Assembly: GCF_028735875.1 (NCBI RefSeq)
Contig: NZ_CP117834.1
Coordinates: forward strand, 62,001-126,000
DNA from: Shouchella hunanensis
GTDB lineage: Bacteria; Bacillota; Bacilli; Bacillales; Bacillaceae_D
Reading direction: 5' to 3'
Length of the DNA stretch: 64,000 nt
Shown here piece by piece: positions 56,782 to 64,000 of this stretch (the stretch's first letter is position 1; the number at the start of each line of letters is the position of its first letter). The notes beneath the pieces were generated by a model. That model was not told the DNA's origin. It ran no database searches and worked only from the letters and a program-made list of their open reading frames with translations. Both the position numbers and the translations under genes were made by a program.

Positions 56782-57160
56782 TCCAGTATCCTCCTAAAAT
56801 AGATCAAGTTGCGTTGCCCAATTACTTGAGCACATGGCAATCCTAGCATAGCTTTTTTTTTGAGACGATGGAAAAATGTTCATGTGTATCCATGTTGAAA
56901 TGAATTGTAATAGTGGTTTTGGCTCGATAATACAGGTCTTTTTTGCTGTCAACTTTTCTTTTTTTAACTGGAAATTGCGTCGATAATGTTATGAAGCTGT
57001 AATCTTTGTTTTATCTGTTACATACTTGTCATATTTGGTACAGACCCACTGCGATCATACTCTTCACTAATTGGAAAACATTCCTAGGTGCAACGGCTTC
57101 TTTTTTTGTTAAAGTTAGATCGTGCGTTTTTTACTAAACATTCTAGGAGTGAATCATGTT
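56782..57160. other. Intergenic region between CAP and LysM-hydrolase genes
   Basis: 379 bases without a gene. It must hold divergent promoters. The only specific element is a WalR-like box at 57016-57032. I looked for a c-di-AMP (ydaO-type) riboswitch, common before such genes, and did not find its conserved segments. Confidence 0.6.
57016..57032 (+). promoter_or_regulatory. WalR-like direct repeat upstream of the cell-wall hydrolase
   Basis: TGTTAC-ATACT-TGTCAT, 11 of 12 fixed positions of the TGTWAH-N5-TGTWAH WalR consensus, 129 bases before the hydrolase start. Confidence 0.4.
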
Positions 57161-57754
57161 ATGTTTAAAAAAATAACTCTTTCATTCGTTGCTTTTTTTG
57201 GTATCAGTTTGTTTTCATCTGCTTCAATAGATGGTAAAACGATTAAGCATCCGGTACAAGCTGGAGAATCACTGTATACAATTAGCGAACGTTATGGCGT
57301 ATCACAAGCTTCTATCCAACGAATTAATCAGTTACAAACGAATCAGCTTGAAGCTGGAACTACCTTAACCATTCCGACAGCCATCACAGCTTCCGATCGT
57401 GAATGGATGGCGAAACTCGTTTATGCTGAAGCAAAAGGAGAATCCTATGAAGGAAAAGTCGCGGTAGCTACTGTTTTACTCAATCGACTCGACCACCAAG
57501 ATTATCCTGATACAATGTATGATGTGATTCATCAAGTAACACCATCAGGTCACTATGCTTTTTCTCCTGTATTAGATGGTGCCATTCATAACGATGCCGA
57601 TGAAGAATCACGTCGAGCTGTCAATGAAGCCATTGCTTATCGAGGGTTAGGTCAACAGTCCCTGTATTTTTATAATCCTGCTACCGCAACAAGTGGTTGG
57701 GTGGCTACAAGAGAGCAAACAATTGTTATTGGTAACCACGTCTTTGCAAAATAA
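57161..57754 (+). CDS. LysM and SleB/CwlJ-type cell wall hydrolase (YkvT-like)
   Basis: A 197-residue exported protein. Signal peptide (KKITLSFVAFFGISLFSSASI), one LysM domain (residues 30-73: HPVQAGESLYTISERYGVSQASIQRINQL) and a C-terminal Hydrolase_2 domain starting WMAKLVYAEAKGESYEGKVAVA with the catalytic Glu, as in SleB and CwlJ. It resembles YkvT, which has no known germination role. ATG 57161 is 11 bases after AGGAG. Followed by a terminator. Confidence 0.87.
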   Translation: MFKKITLSFVAFFGISLFSSASIDGKTIKHPVQAGESLYTISERYGVSQASIQRINQLQTNQLEAGTTLTIPTAITASDREWMAKLVYAEAKGESYEGKVAVATVLLNRLDHQDYPDTMYDVIHQVTPSGHYAFSPVLDGAIHNDADEESRRAVNEAIAYRGLGQQSLYFYNPATATSGWVATREQTIVIGNHVFAK

Positions 57755-57761
57755 ATAGTGA

Positions 57762-57797
57762 AAAAACACATTGTCTGCAAAAGCAATGTGTTTTTTT
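57762..57797 (+). terminator. Terminator after the LysM hydrolase gene
   Basis: AAAACACATTG / CAATGTGTTTT arms followed by a T-run. Confidence 0.8.
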
Positions 57798-57836
57798 CAT
57801 AGATATGGGTATGGATAAACGAAAGAGGTGATTACA

Positions 57837-58262
57837 TTGAAGACGATTACACGTTATGATCGAATGGTGGCTGGTGCTCTTAGTAGCCGTTTTGAACCAC
57901 AAGGGGTTGAAACCATTAAGCGTATCTCAAAAACAAGTCCTACGTTACGAACAGCAAGATCCGTTTCTGAAAACGACATTTACAGTTATGGCTTCGCTTT
58001 TTATAAGAAAGAAGCGCAAAATCCTTCGAAACGAGCCTATTCGTTGCCGAATGAATCCCTTCATCTTTTGCAAAATCACTACATTTTTAACACTCTTTAT
58101 CATAAAATCAAACCGTTCATTCACTCATTATCGACAAGCCCGTTTCACAATGATCAACAGCATGACATCAAAGTTCTCGCAACTCACATTCACGGGTTTA
58201 ACGAAACATCGAAGCTGACACCCTTTGTTCAGGATGGCTTTGTTATCGACTCCTACCGATAA
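57837..58262 (+). CDS. Conserved-looking protein of unknown function
   Basis: A 141-residue soluble basic protein. TTG at 57837 with GAGGTG six bases ahead is the start; the GTG at 57828 abuts the site. A competing 120-codon frame (57856-58218) lacks a ribosome site. Terminators on both sides make it a single-gene unit. No motif recognised; repeated Tyr/Ser-rich stretches only. Confidence 0.55.
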   Translation: MKTITRYDRMVAGALSSRFEPQGVETIKRISKTSPTLRTARSVSENDIYSYGFAFYKKEAQNPSKRAYSLPNESLHLLQNHYIFNTLYHKIKPFIHSLSTSPFHNDQQHDIKVLATHIHGFNETSKLTPFVQDGFVIDSYR

Positions 58263-58264
58263 GA

Positions 58265-58291
58265 ACAGCGGCTAAAACCGCTGTTTTTTTG
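58265..58291 (+). terminator. Terminator upstream of the DHH-CBS-CCA fusion gene
   Basis: ACAGCGG-CTAAAA-CCGCTGT then seven T's; the T-run abuts the next promoter. Confidence 0.85.
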
Positions 58292-58298
58292 TTATACT
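58290..58298 (+). promoter_or_regulatory. Extended -10 promoter for the DHH-CBS-CCA fusion gene
   Basis: TGTTATACT, starting in the T-run of the terminator, 43 bases before the ATG. Confidence 0.5.
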
Positions 58299-58341
58299 AA
58301 TATGATAAGTGAATCGCCTAGGGCATGAAAGGAGTGGTGAC

Positions 58342-60801
58342 ATGAGGCTCATTGTTAGCCATACTAATCTTGATTTTGACGGGCTCGCCTCGTTAGTAGC
58401 TGCGCATAAATTCGATCCTAAAGCCGTTTTAGCGCTCCCACCTAGTCTAGGAGAGCGAGTAAAACAATTTTTACATTTTTACAGCGATTCCTTTGATTGG
58501 TACACGTATAAACAGATTGATTGGAGTAACGTCAGTGCTATTACGTATGTCGATTGCTCCACAGATGAGCGAGCGGGCGTTGCCTCTTTTTTAGTTAATA
58601 ATGAAATCGAGCGTTCTTATATTGACCACCACCAATCAGAAGCTACTGGTGCAAATATTACATTATTACTCCAACCAATTATTCATCAAGGAATCGCCGT
58701 ATCCCCTATAGAAGCTACGTTATTCGGCTTAGGCTTATATAGCGATACAAATCGACTTACAAATGATACTGTTACGATTGCCGACATGAAAGCGGCGGTC
58801 TTTTTACATGAAAATGGTATGGATTTAACGGTTATACGGGAGTTTTTACAAGCACATGCCGGCGAACACCCTTTGTTCAAGACACTTTTTAATGCGGTCG
58901 ATATTCAGACGATTGCAGAAAAACGAATTGTTTTTTCAACTTGTATAGCCGATCAGTATATCGCCGATATCGCAACGGTAGTAGAAGAAATTCACAGCCT
59001 GTATGCACCAGATGCAACCATTGTTCTTTGCCAACTGCACCATCACACGTATATGATTGCACGCGCTACGAGTGCAGACATTCCCATTCAAATTCTTGCG
59101 CAACAGTTAGGTGGAAATGGGCATGATTATGCAGCTTCTGCCATTTGTCGAAACGAGCCACTCGCTAAAGCCTATGCAACCGTACGCCATTTGCTCACAG
59201 CGTGCATCCAAGTTAAAACCCCTATCCGTTCTATTATGCACTGGCCAGTTCAAACTTTTTTTGCTTCCTCTACTGTAGCGGAAGTATTTCATGAAAGTAA
59301 CCACTTACCGTATAAGGGATTTCCTGTTGTGAATGATAGGAAGCAGGTTATAGGAATGCTAACAGCAGCAAAGCTTAAAAAGGCGATTGGTTTAAACCAA
59401 GGGACTGAATTAGTAGCATCAATCATGTCTAAAAAAGTTCTTACATTAAAGGCAACCGATTCAATTGAACAAGGAAAAAAAGTAATGATGGAAAACGAAA
59501 TTGGTCGCATCCCCATTTGCCAGAGCGATGGAACATTAGAAGGAATCATTACTCGCAGTTCGATCATTACGAGTCCATTTGAACATCCGCCTCATTACAG
59601 CGATAGCGAACTCACTCGCTACTTCGGGGAGAAACGCTTTACCTTTTTGCGGAAAATTGGAGAGCTTGCTGATGCACAAGATGTGCAAGTATACATCGTT
59701 GGCGGTATTGTGCGTGATTTTATTTTAAACCGTCTTTCAAAGGATATTGATTTGGTTGTAGAAGGAGATGCGATTTCGTTTGCACGTACCCTCGCCAATC
59801 AATTTGGAGGAGAGGTACAACAACACGATCATTTCTTGACTGCCACGTGGATCATTCATAGCGTTCCCATTGATCTTGTAACAGCAAGAAGGGAACACTA
59901 TCGCACACCCGGTGCTCTGCCAGACGTTCAACCAGCTAGCATAAAGGATGATTTAGCTCGCCGTGACTTTGCAATAAATGCGATTGCCGTTTCGCTTAAC
60001 GCGTCCTGCTTTGGTGAAATATTGGATCCGTTTCAAGGTCGTCAACAGATTCAAGCAAAAACCGTTTCCGTTTTGCATCCATTAAGTTTTATTGAAGACC
60101 CGACACGCTTGTTTCGAGCACTTCGCTTTGCAAAAAGACTAGGCTTCCAATTAGGCGACGAAACAAAAAAACAGGCAAAGATAATGGGACATGCTATCCA
60201 GACTATTAGCAAGCAACGTCTTTATCATGAGTTGGAGCTCAGTCATAGAGAAGATCAGCTTCCTTGGTTGTTTAAAGCACTTAATGAATATCACGTTTGG
60301 AAAATCTTCTTTGGTGCAAACATGAGTGAAAATGCGTATAAACACATTCAACACTTGTTTCGTGAAGGTGTTAACGAATCCATTTTTTTGGCTATTGCCG
60401 CCATTGCTTACGAGCAACATTCGTTAGAGTCCCTGCACGCATTCGCATTAACCAAGTTAACTAAAAAGCTTTTAACCGATATCCAACTTATTGAAGACTA
60501 TCAAGACGAAACCTCTCTCGACAACTTACATGGCTCACTTTTTTCAGTAAAGGACGCCGCCATTTTCTTTTTTATTACCCTACCAAATAAAGAGAATGCG
60601 ATGCTGTCACAGTATCGGAATGCACGAGAGATGCTAACACCTCTCGTTACTGGAAGAGATTTAATTGCACTAGGGTTTAAGCCGAGTCCACTCTTCTCAA
60701 CATGGCTTTTAGACATTGAAAAACGACAGTTAACTGGAGAAATAAAAACGAAAGCAGATGCGCTAGCATGGGTAAGCAAAAAAAACAAGCATGAGAGCTA
60801 A
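58342..60801 (+). CDS. DHH phosphoesterase - CBS pair - tRNA nucleotidyltransferase fusion
   Basis: An 819-residue four-part protein. Residues 1-150 are a DHH phosphoesterase (NLDFDG at 10-14, VDCST at 70-74, DHH at 95-97); a DHHA1 part ends in GGNGHDYAA near 258-266. Two CBS domains span about 305-415. From 445 on it is a class II nucleotidyltransferase: YIVGGIVRD (451-459), catalytic DID (468-470), RRDFAINAIA and DPTRLFRALRFAKRLGF (586-602). Such fusions are the A-adding half of split CC-/A-adding systems in some Bacillus; the CC-adding enzyme is not in this window. AAAGGAG fixes the ATG. Confidence 0.92.
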   Translation: MRLIVSHTNLDFDGLASLVAAHKFDPKAVLALPPSLGERVKQFLHFYSDSFDWYTYKQIDWSNVSAITYVDCSTDERAGVASFLVNNEIERSYIDHHQSEATGANITLLLQPIIHQGIAVSPIEATLFGLGLYSDTNRLTNDTVTIADMKAAVFLHENGMDLTVIREFLQAHAGEHPLFKTLFNAVDIQTIAEKRIVFSTCIADQYIADIATVVEEIHSLYAPDATIVLCQLHHHTYMIARATSADIPIQILAQQLGGNGHDYAASAICRNEPLAKAYATVRHLLTACIQVKTPIRSIMHWPVQTFFASSTVAEVFHESNHLPYKGFPVVNDRKQVIGMLTAAKLKKAIGLNQGTELVASIMSKKVLTLKATDSIEQGKKVMMENEIGRIPICQSDGTLEGIITRSSIITSPFEHPPHYSDSELTRYFGEKRFTFLRKIGELADAQDVQVYIVGGIVRDFILNRLSKDIDLVVEGDAISFARTLANQFGGEVQQHDHFLTATWIIHSVPIDLVTARREHYRTPGALPDVQPASIKDDLARRDFAINAIAVSLNASCFGEILDPFQGRQQIQAKTVSVLHPLSFIEDPTRLFRALRFAKRLGFQLGDETKKQAKIMGHAIQTISKQRLYHELELSHREDQLPWLFKALNEYHVWKIFFGANMSENAYKHIQHLFREGVNESIFLAIAAIAYEQHSLESLHAFALTKLTKKLLTDIQLIEDYQDETSLDNLHGSLFSVKDAAIFFFITLPNKENAMLSQYRNAREMLTPLVTGRDLIALGFKPSPLFSTWLLDIEKRQLTGEIKTKADALAWVSKKNKHES

Positions 60802-60818
60802 TTCTCATGCTTGTTTTT
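60781..60818. terminator. Bidirectional terminator between the fusion gene and fabF
   Basis: AAAAACAAGCATGAGA / TCTCATGCTTGTTTTT, 16-bp perfect arms around GCTAAT. The fusion gene's last five codons and stop are in the hairpin. Confidence 0.88.
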
Positions 60819-60822
60819 ATTA

Positions 60823-62064
60823 CTACTCTTCAAAGCGTTTAAAGACGAGGGATGTGTTATGCCCTCCAAACCCTAATGAGTTGCTTAATACAGCTTCTAC
60901 ATTCATTTTGCGTGCTTCATTTGGTACATAATCTAAATCACACGCTGGGTCTGGTTCCTCTAAGTTAATTGTCGGTGGGACAATCCCTTCTTCTATTGCT
61001 TTAACAGAAAAGATTGCTTCTACTGCACCTGCAGCACCAAGCAAGTGACCTGTCATCGATTTTGTCGAGCTAACAGCTACTTTATACGCATAGTCACCTA
61101 ACACCGTTTTAATCGCGTTTGTTTCATAAGGATCGTTTAAATCCGTACTTGTTCCATGTGCATTAATGTAGCTAATTTGCTCATTCTTTAAACCAGCATC
61201 TGCAATTGCAGCTGCCATTGCACGAGCTCCACCCTCACCATCTGGTGCTGGCGCCGTCATATGATGTGCATCACCAGTAGAGCCGTAACCAACGATCTCA
61301 GCATAGATTTTCGCTCCACGGGCTTTCGCAGACTCTAAGCTTTCTAAAATAAGAATTCCCGCACCTTCACCCATGACAAAACCACTTCGATTTACATCAA
61401 ACGGTCGTGACGCTTTCTCCGGATTATCAGACGTTGTAATGGCCTTTGCAGATGAGAATCCGGCTACTGCCATGTTTGTAATAGGTGCTTCACTTCCACC
61501 AGCAATCATAGCATCTGCATCGCCACGCTGGATTGTTTTAAACGCATCACCAATTGAGTTTGCGCCAGAAGCACATGCTGTTACAGAGCAAGAGTTAGGT
61601 CCTTTTGCCCCAGTAAAAATGGAGACTTGACCACTTGCCATGTCAGGAATCATCATTGGCACAAAAAATGGACTTACCCGTCTTGGACCTTTTTCAAGTA
61701 ATGTCCGAAACTGTGTTTCATACGTTTCCATTCCACCTATACCGGAACCAATCCATACACCGACACGTGCAGCATTATCATCGTTTATTTCTAGTCCCGA
61801 GTCGGCAAGTGCCTGTTTTGCCGAGGCCACGGCAAATTGTGTAAAGCGGTCCATGCGTCTTGCTTCTTTTTTATCAATAAAATCCGCTGGATCGAAGTCA
61901 TTAATTTCGGCAGCTACTTTCATTGGATAAGACTCCGCATCAATCCTTGTTAAATAACCAATCCCTGACTTGCCAGCAATAGCGGCTTCCCAAGAGCTTG
62001 CTGCATTTAGTCCCAATGGTGTAACAGCACCAATACCTGTAACAACTACTCGTCGTTTCTCCAC
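60823..62064 (-). CDS. fabF: 3-oxoacyl-ACP synthase II
   Basis: A 413-residue condensing enzyme (KAS II) that extends acyl-ACP with malonyl-ACP. Catalytic Cys in [13 protein letters not shown], His in [12 protein letters not shown] and in [16 protein letters not shown] start nine bases after AAAGGAG. Second gene after fabH, 43 bases downstream, under the FapR-controlled promoter. Confidence 0.97.
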   Translation of the reverse strand: MEKRRVVVTGIGAVTPLGLNAASSWEAAIAGKSGIGYLTRIDAESYPMKVAAEINDFDPADFIDKKEARRMDRFTQFAVASAKQALADSGLEINDDNAARVGVWIGSGIGGMETYETQFRTLLEKGPRRVSPFFVPMMIPDMASGQVSIFTGAKGPNSCSVTACASGANSIGDAFKTIQRGDADAMIAGGSEAPITNMAVAGFSSAKAITTSDNPEKASRPFDVNRSGFVMGEGAGILILESLESAKARGAKIYAEIVGYGSTGDAHHMTAPAPDGEGGARAMAAAIADAGLKNEQISYINAHGTSTDLNDPYETNAIKTVLGDYAYKVAVSSTKSMTGHLLGAAGAVEAIFSVKAIEEGIVPPTINLEEPDPACDLDYVPNEARKMNVEAVLSNSLGFGGHNTSLVFKRFEE

Positions 62065-62107
62065 TATAGTTCGCTCCTTTATTTACGTTTAATAATCTAA
62101 CTTTTCA

Positions 62108-63043
62108 TTAACGTCCCCAGCGCAAAGCAACAGAACCCCATACAAGACCTGCTCCAAAGCCTACTAGCACTAGTACATCACCGTCTTTAATTTTCCCAGC
62201 CTCAAGTTCCTCTACCATAGCCATTGGAATGGATGCGGATGAGGTATTTCCAAATTTATTTACGGTGACTGACATTTTTTCTTTCGGTAATTCTAATCGT
62301 TCACGAGATGCTTCCATAATTCGAATATTCGCTTGGTGAGGAACAAGGAAATCAACATCTTCCTTTGTTAAGCCAGCTTTCGTTAGTGCTCGAATGGATG
62401 AATCTCCCATTTGACGAACAGCAAACTTAAATACTTCGCGACCATTCATTTCAATAAATTCATTTTTCTTATTAATATGCATGCCGCCAGATCCATCTGA
62501 ACCTAGGTCAAATGCTAGGATACCACGATCTTCTGAGACTGGTCCTACGACACACGCACCTGCTCCATCACCAAATAGAACGGCTGTATTTCGATCGTTC
62601 ATATCAGTTACTTTTGTTAACTTCTCCACGCCTATAACAAGAACATGTTGATAAGCACCTGTTTCAATAAACTGTTGTGCTGTAGCAATTCCGTATATAA
62701 AACCAGCGCAAGCAGCACTAATATCCATTGCTGCTGCTTTTGTCGCCCCTAAGCGATTTTGTACAATCGACGATACACTTGGAAACGGCATGTCAGGTGT
62801 AACAGTTGCAACTAAAATTAAATCAATCTCTTCTGCCTTTACTTCTGCCGATTCAAGGGCTTTTCTTGCTGATTGATAAGCCATTTCTGACGTTTCTACG
62901 TCTTCAGCAAAACGTCGTTCTTCAATACCGGTTCTTGTACGAATCCATTCATCTGACGTTTCTAAAAAGGATTCAAAATCTTTATTTGTAACTACTTTTT
63001 CAGGAACAAAGCGTCCCATACCGAGTAAGCCTGCTTTAGCCAT
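62108..63043 (-). CDS. fabH: 3-oxoacyl-ACP synthase III
   Basis: A 311-residue KAS III that starts fatty-acid synthesis from acetyl- or branched acyl-CoA and malonyl-ACP. Cys in [14 protein letters not shown], His in [12 protein letters not shown], Asn in [11 protein letters not shown]. First gene of fabH-fabF as in B. subtilis (fabHA), with a FapR operator and promoter upstream. GGAAGGGG site. Confidence 0.97.
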   Translation of the reverse strand: MAKAGLLGMGRFVPEKVVTNKDFESFLETSDEWIRTRTGIEERRFAEDVETSEMAYQSARKALESAEVKAEEIDLILVATVTPDMPFPSVSSIVQNRLGATKAAAMDISAACAGFIYGIATAQQFIETGAYQHVLVIGVEKLTKVTDMNDRNTAVLFGDGAGACVVGPVSEDRGILAFDLGSDGSGGMHINKKNEFIEMNGREVFKFAVRQMGDSSIRALTKAGLTKEDVDFLVPHQANIRIMEASRERLELPKEKMSVTVNKFGNTSSASIPMAMVEELEAGKIKDGDVLVLVGFGAGLVWGSVALRWGR

Positions 63044-63070
63044 GGATATTCCCCTTCCATATCGAACAGA

Positions 63071-63092
63071 AATTAGTACCTGATACTAATAT
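63071..63092 (-). promoter_or_regulatory. FapR operator of fabH-fabF
   Basis: AATTAGTACCTGATACTAAT, a near-perfect FapR palindrome (17 central bases fit TTAGTACC-N-GGTACTAA with one change), just downstream of the -10, where bound FapR blocks transcription. Confidence 0.88.
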
Positions 63093-63118
63093 TAGCAAAC
63101 AATTTAAGAAACTGTCTA
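63089..63118 (-). promoter_or_regulatory. Sigma-A promoter of fabH-fabF
   Basis: On the minus strand TAGACA (63118-63113), 18-base spacer, TAATAT (63094-63089). A second TAGTACTAAT half-site flanks the -35. Confidence 0.7.
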
Positions 63119-63153
63119 GTACTAATTCTATTCAATTAGAATGGAACCCTTTT

Positions 63154-63465
63154 TTAAACGTCATTTAGCCCTTTTAACAGCGCCTCAAACCATTTATCCA
63201 AATCTGTTTTCATCTTCTCTTCCGCTTCATTTGCAGCCGTTTGCTGTTTTATTTTTTCATACGAAGACATAAAAGGTTCGATTTGACCTGTTTTAAATTG
63301 AGCGACTGCATAATAATAGAAGATTTGAATTGGTAAGTGATCCGCTTGCTCTAACATGCCAATAAATGGCGCCATCGTCTCTAGTCCTTTATCATACTCA
63401 CCTTTCTTTATGTATGAAATCCCTTCCTGAACCGGCTTCATAAAGCGCTGCAATGGCTGTGTCAT
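63154..63465 (-). CDS. TPR-like helical protein downstream of comZ
   Basis: A 103-residue all-helical protein. EGISYIKKGEYDKGLETM and IFYYYAVAQFKTGQIEPF look like tetratricopeptide helix pairs. Its ATG overlaps the comZ stop (ATGA), so it is coupled to comZ. Not recognised as a named family; it stands where B. subtilis has yjzB. Confidence 0.7.
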   Translation of the reverse strand: MTQPLQRFMKPVQEGISYIKKGEYDKGLETMAPFIGMLEQADHLPIQIFYYYAVAQFKTGQIEPFMSSYEKIKQQTAANEAEEKMKTDLDKWFEALLKGLNDV

Positions 63466-63650
63466 GCTTCTTCGCTATCTTTCTGCCCTAACTCATACGC
63501 TTCATTCATCACTTTGGTAAACAATGCTAACATGGGCTGCAAATCGTCAAATCCTAGTTCAATCCCTTTTCCTTCTAACAATTCTTTAGCCTCTGGCACA
63601 TATTTCATTGCAATCTGCATAAATGCCATGTTTTTTTCTTGTTCAGTCAT
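63462..63650 (-). CDS. comZ: Competence regulator ComZ
   Basis: A 62-residue ComZ homologue, a negative regulator of comG expression in B. subtilis. Diagnostic segment FMQIAMKYVPEAKELLEGKGIEL and LFTKVMNEAYELGQKD. ATG 63650 follows AAAAAGGAGG; the 62 upstream codons of open frame are noise. Its target comG lies elsewhere in this window. Located upstream of fabH as in B. subtilis; med is not seen. Confidence 0.88.
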   Translation of the reverse strand: MTEQEKNMAFMQIAMKYVPEAKELLEGKGIELGFDDLQPMLALFTKVMNEAYELGQKDSEEA

Positions 63651-63754
63651 CTGTACAGCCTCCTTTTTATCTTTCTTAACGTAACTGATTGTATTTTGAT
63701 TCGCAAGTGAATTGCCCCAATCTAAAAAAGGAAAGTGAAACGGAAAGAAAAACT

Positions 63755-63763
63755 TGTTATAAT
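63755..63763 (+). promoter_or_regulatory. Extended -10 promoter for prfC
   Basis: TGTTATAAT, a perfect -10 with extended TG, 32 bases before the ATG; no clear -35. Confidence 0.55.
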
Positions 63764-63795
63764 AGGTAAATCGACGTTTGGAAATGAGGATGAAC

Positions 63796-64000
63796 ATGAA
63801 CGGAACATTAACAGATAAAATTAATTCAAGACGCACATTTGCGATTATTTCTCACCCAGATGCAGGAAAAACAACGCTTACGGAAAAACTATTGCTTTTT
63901 GGTGGTGCGATTCGTGAAGCTGGAACTGTAAAAGGAAGAAAGAACGCGAAACATGCAACAAGTGATTGGATGGAAATAGAAAAGCAACGTGGGATATCTG
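63796..64000 (+). CDS. prfC: Peptide chain release factor 3 (5' part)
   Basis: The first 68 residues of RF3, a translational GTPase that removes RF1/RF2 from the ribosome; the gene continues past the window. G1 P-loop [17 protein letters not shown], switch [16 protein letters not shown] and [13 protein letters not shown] are typical. ATG 63796 follows GAGGA; ATG 63790 is two codons upstream. Confidence 0.95.
   Translation, partial: MNGTLTDKINSRRTFAIISHPDAGKTTLTEKLLLFGGAIREAGTVKGRKNAKHATSDWMEIEKQRGIS

Noticed and set aside
56782-57160. c-di-AMP riboswitch between wall-related genes
   Set aside because: The conserved core segments of the ydaO motif are absent on both strands.
57856-58218. 120-codon frame overlapping the 57837-58262 gene
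   Set aside because: Its ATG has no ribosome site and it lies inside a frame that has one.
61373-61930. Plus-strand frames of 69-96 codons opposite fabF
   Set aside because: Complement of a highly conserved gene; no ribosome sites.

Overview
The window is one stretch of the chromosome of a spore-forming, naturally competent Bacillaceae species. Marker genes are spore photoproduct lyase, a full comG pilus set, coiA, comZ, mecA, spx, FapR-type operators and strong AGGAGG ribosome sites. Gene order follows Bacillus subtilis in long blocks. An 819-residue DHH-CBS-CBS-tRNA nucleotidyltransferase fusion, and the absence of app/opp transporter genes between yjaZ and trpS, point to an alkaliphile-type Bacillus (Alkalihalobacillus/Shouchella-like) rather than B. 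subtilis itself; that placement is inference. There is no rRNA, insertion sequence, prophage or CRISPR array.

Layout. 1-15.9 kb matches the B. subtilis yqhP-yqgY block: patatin-like YqhO, MntR, SplB, D-alanine aminotransferase and HelD, LipM, YqhL, the gcvT-gcvPA-gcvPB operon behind a tandem glycine riboswitch, then YqhH/YqhG, YqgW, YqgX and YqgY. 15.7-21.2 kb is the comG competence locus, cut in two: comGA-comGB lie upstream, then nine tRNA genes with their own promoter and an opposed yidD gene, then comGC-comGD-comGE-comGF-comGG-yqzE. 21.2-23.9 kb holds a YisB-like HNH protein and a YjcD-type helicase.

24-35.2 kb is the accessory region. It occupies the slot between yjcD and fabI, where B. 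subtilis keeps its spore-crust genes (cotO, cotZYXWV). Here the slot holds five predicted glycosyltransferases (one fused to a methyltransferase, one CgeB-like), a nucleotide-sugar dehydrogenase, a sugar-nucleotide epimerase/decarboxylase-type enzyme, a cysteine-rich SPOCS-like protein, coiled-coil proteins, a 36-residue CCG peptide and a YjcA-like membrane protein. Two divergent promoters in the middle fit the sigma-K consensus. I read it as a spore-surface glycan or glycoprotein locus, and it is the best candidate here for an undescribed system.

35.3-64 kb returns to the yjb/yja block: fabI, yjbO, nadK, relQ-type synthetase, yjbL, yjbK, yjbJ, yjbI-spxH, pepF, coiA, mecA, spx, yjbC, some accessory genes (DUF4015 glycosidase, HTH protein, HlyIII, HD protein, TlpA-like protein), trpS, a MarR regulator, yjbA, yjaZ, coaA, a CAP protein, a LysM/SleB-like hydrolase, the DHH-CBS-CCA fusion, fabF-fabH under FapR, comZ and the start of prfC. 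Three convincing genes shorter than 50 codons (36, 45 and 39 residues) and a 53-residue membrane protein are added from ribosome-site evidence. Many starts are TTG or GTG and were reassigned using ribosome-site spacing.
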